Assembly: GCA_045616165.1 (NCBI GenBank)
Contig: JAZLGF010000004.1
Span: 1-41,275 of the forward strand
DNA from: RGIG5612 sp045616165
GTDB lineage: Bacteria > Bacillota > Clostridia > Lachnospirales > Lachnospiraceae
Length of the DNA: 41,275 bases
Reading direction: 5' to 3'
A program made the translations under genes and the position numbers. Under the pieces are notes generated by a model. The model saw nothing but the letters and a program-made list of their open reading frames with translations, was not told the origin of the DNA and searched no databases. Of the stretch, positions 41,250-41,275 are shown piece after piece. Position 1 is the stretch's first letter. Each line of letters starts with the position of its first letter.

Positions 41250-41273
41250 CGCGAAGCTAGCGGCGCCTGCGCT
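41250..41273. repeat. G+C-rich 24-bp repeat, copy 2
   Basis: It matches 19992-20015 at 21 of 24 positions (CGCGAAGCT..CGGCGCCTG.GCT). It is cut off by the window end, so its full length is unknown. Confidence 0.5.
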
Positions 41274-41275
41274 AT

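Overview
The window is a contiguous piece of a low-G+C chromosome that reads as an anaerobic Clostridia-type member of the Bacillota. The evidence is AT-rich coding sequence, strong AGGAGG ribosome sites with frequent TTG starts, TTGACA/TATAAT-type promoters, iron-sulfur flavoproteins, a DUF362-ferredoxin protein and the gdpP-rplI-dnaB order. I cannot name a genus from sequence alone. Most of the window is ordinary chromosome. The unusual material is concentrated in the intergenic regions around two tRNA-Ser genes and in a family of dispersed stem-loops.

Layout, left part: ASCH-domain protein, DUF3592-like membrane protein, MATE pump (minus strand), DUF2130 protein, and a two-gene operon of a DUF4012 envelope protein and an SDF-type symporter that carries an ATPase-like N-terminal domain (1-8445). 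Then comes tRNA-Ser(GCT), followed by a 1.2-kb tract bounded by 102/103-bp direct repeats of the tRNA 3' end plus terminator. The tract contains four tandem hairpins of about 51 bp, an orphan HigA-type antitoxin with an internally deleted toxin gene, and 11-bp iterons (8526-9893). A PIG-L deacetylase/formyltransferase pair follows (9992-11640).

Middle: the first of three paralogous Fe-S flavoproteins with zinc ribbons (minus strand), a SpoIIE-type phosphatase, then a tight cluster of flavin reductase, GNAT, cyclophilin and AzlCD branched-chain amino acid exporter. Next are a double-psi-barrel cell-surface protein (minus), a second Fe-S flavoprotein, an aquaporin, tRNA-Ser(CGA), a second four-unit hairpin array (exact 61-bp period), a second MATE pump and a nitroreductase. 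After these comes a four-gene acyl-transfer cluster of MBOAT, DHHW/SGNH protein, FkbH-like HAD protein and acyl carrier protein (22610-27312).

Right part: SHOCT-TM2 protein, homocysteine S-methyltransferase (minus), third Fe-S flavoprotein, a secreted C-terminally anchored protein, a broken Rpn-family nuclease/transposase remnant, and a leaderless ThiF/MoeB-like gene (minus). The housekeeping block follows: rpsF-ssb-rpsR, DUF362-ferredoxin, gdpP-rplI-dnaB. An amidohydrolase and an AlaX-type alanyl-tRNA editing protein close the window. Five copies of a 38-bp core stem-loop, each with its own self-complementary outer arms, sit in the intergenic spaces at 17.0, 27.3, 32.5, 39.0 and 41.2 kb.

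The best candidates for something undescribed are the two tandem hairpin arrays behind the two tRNA-Ser genes, the dispersed stem-loop family with compensatory arm changes, and the FkbH/ACP/MBOAT/DHHW cluster, whose acyl group is not predictable with certainty.
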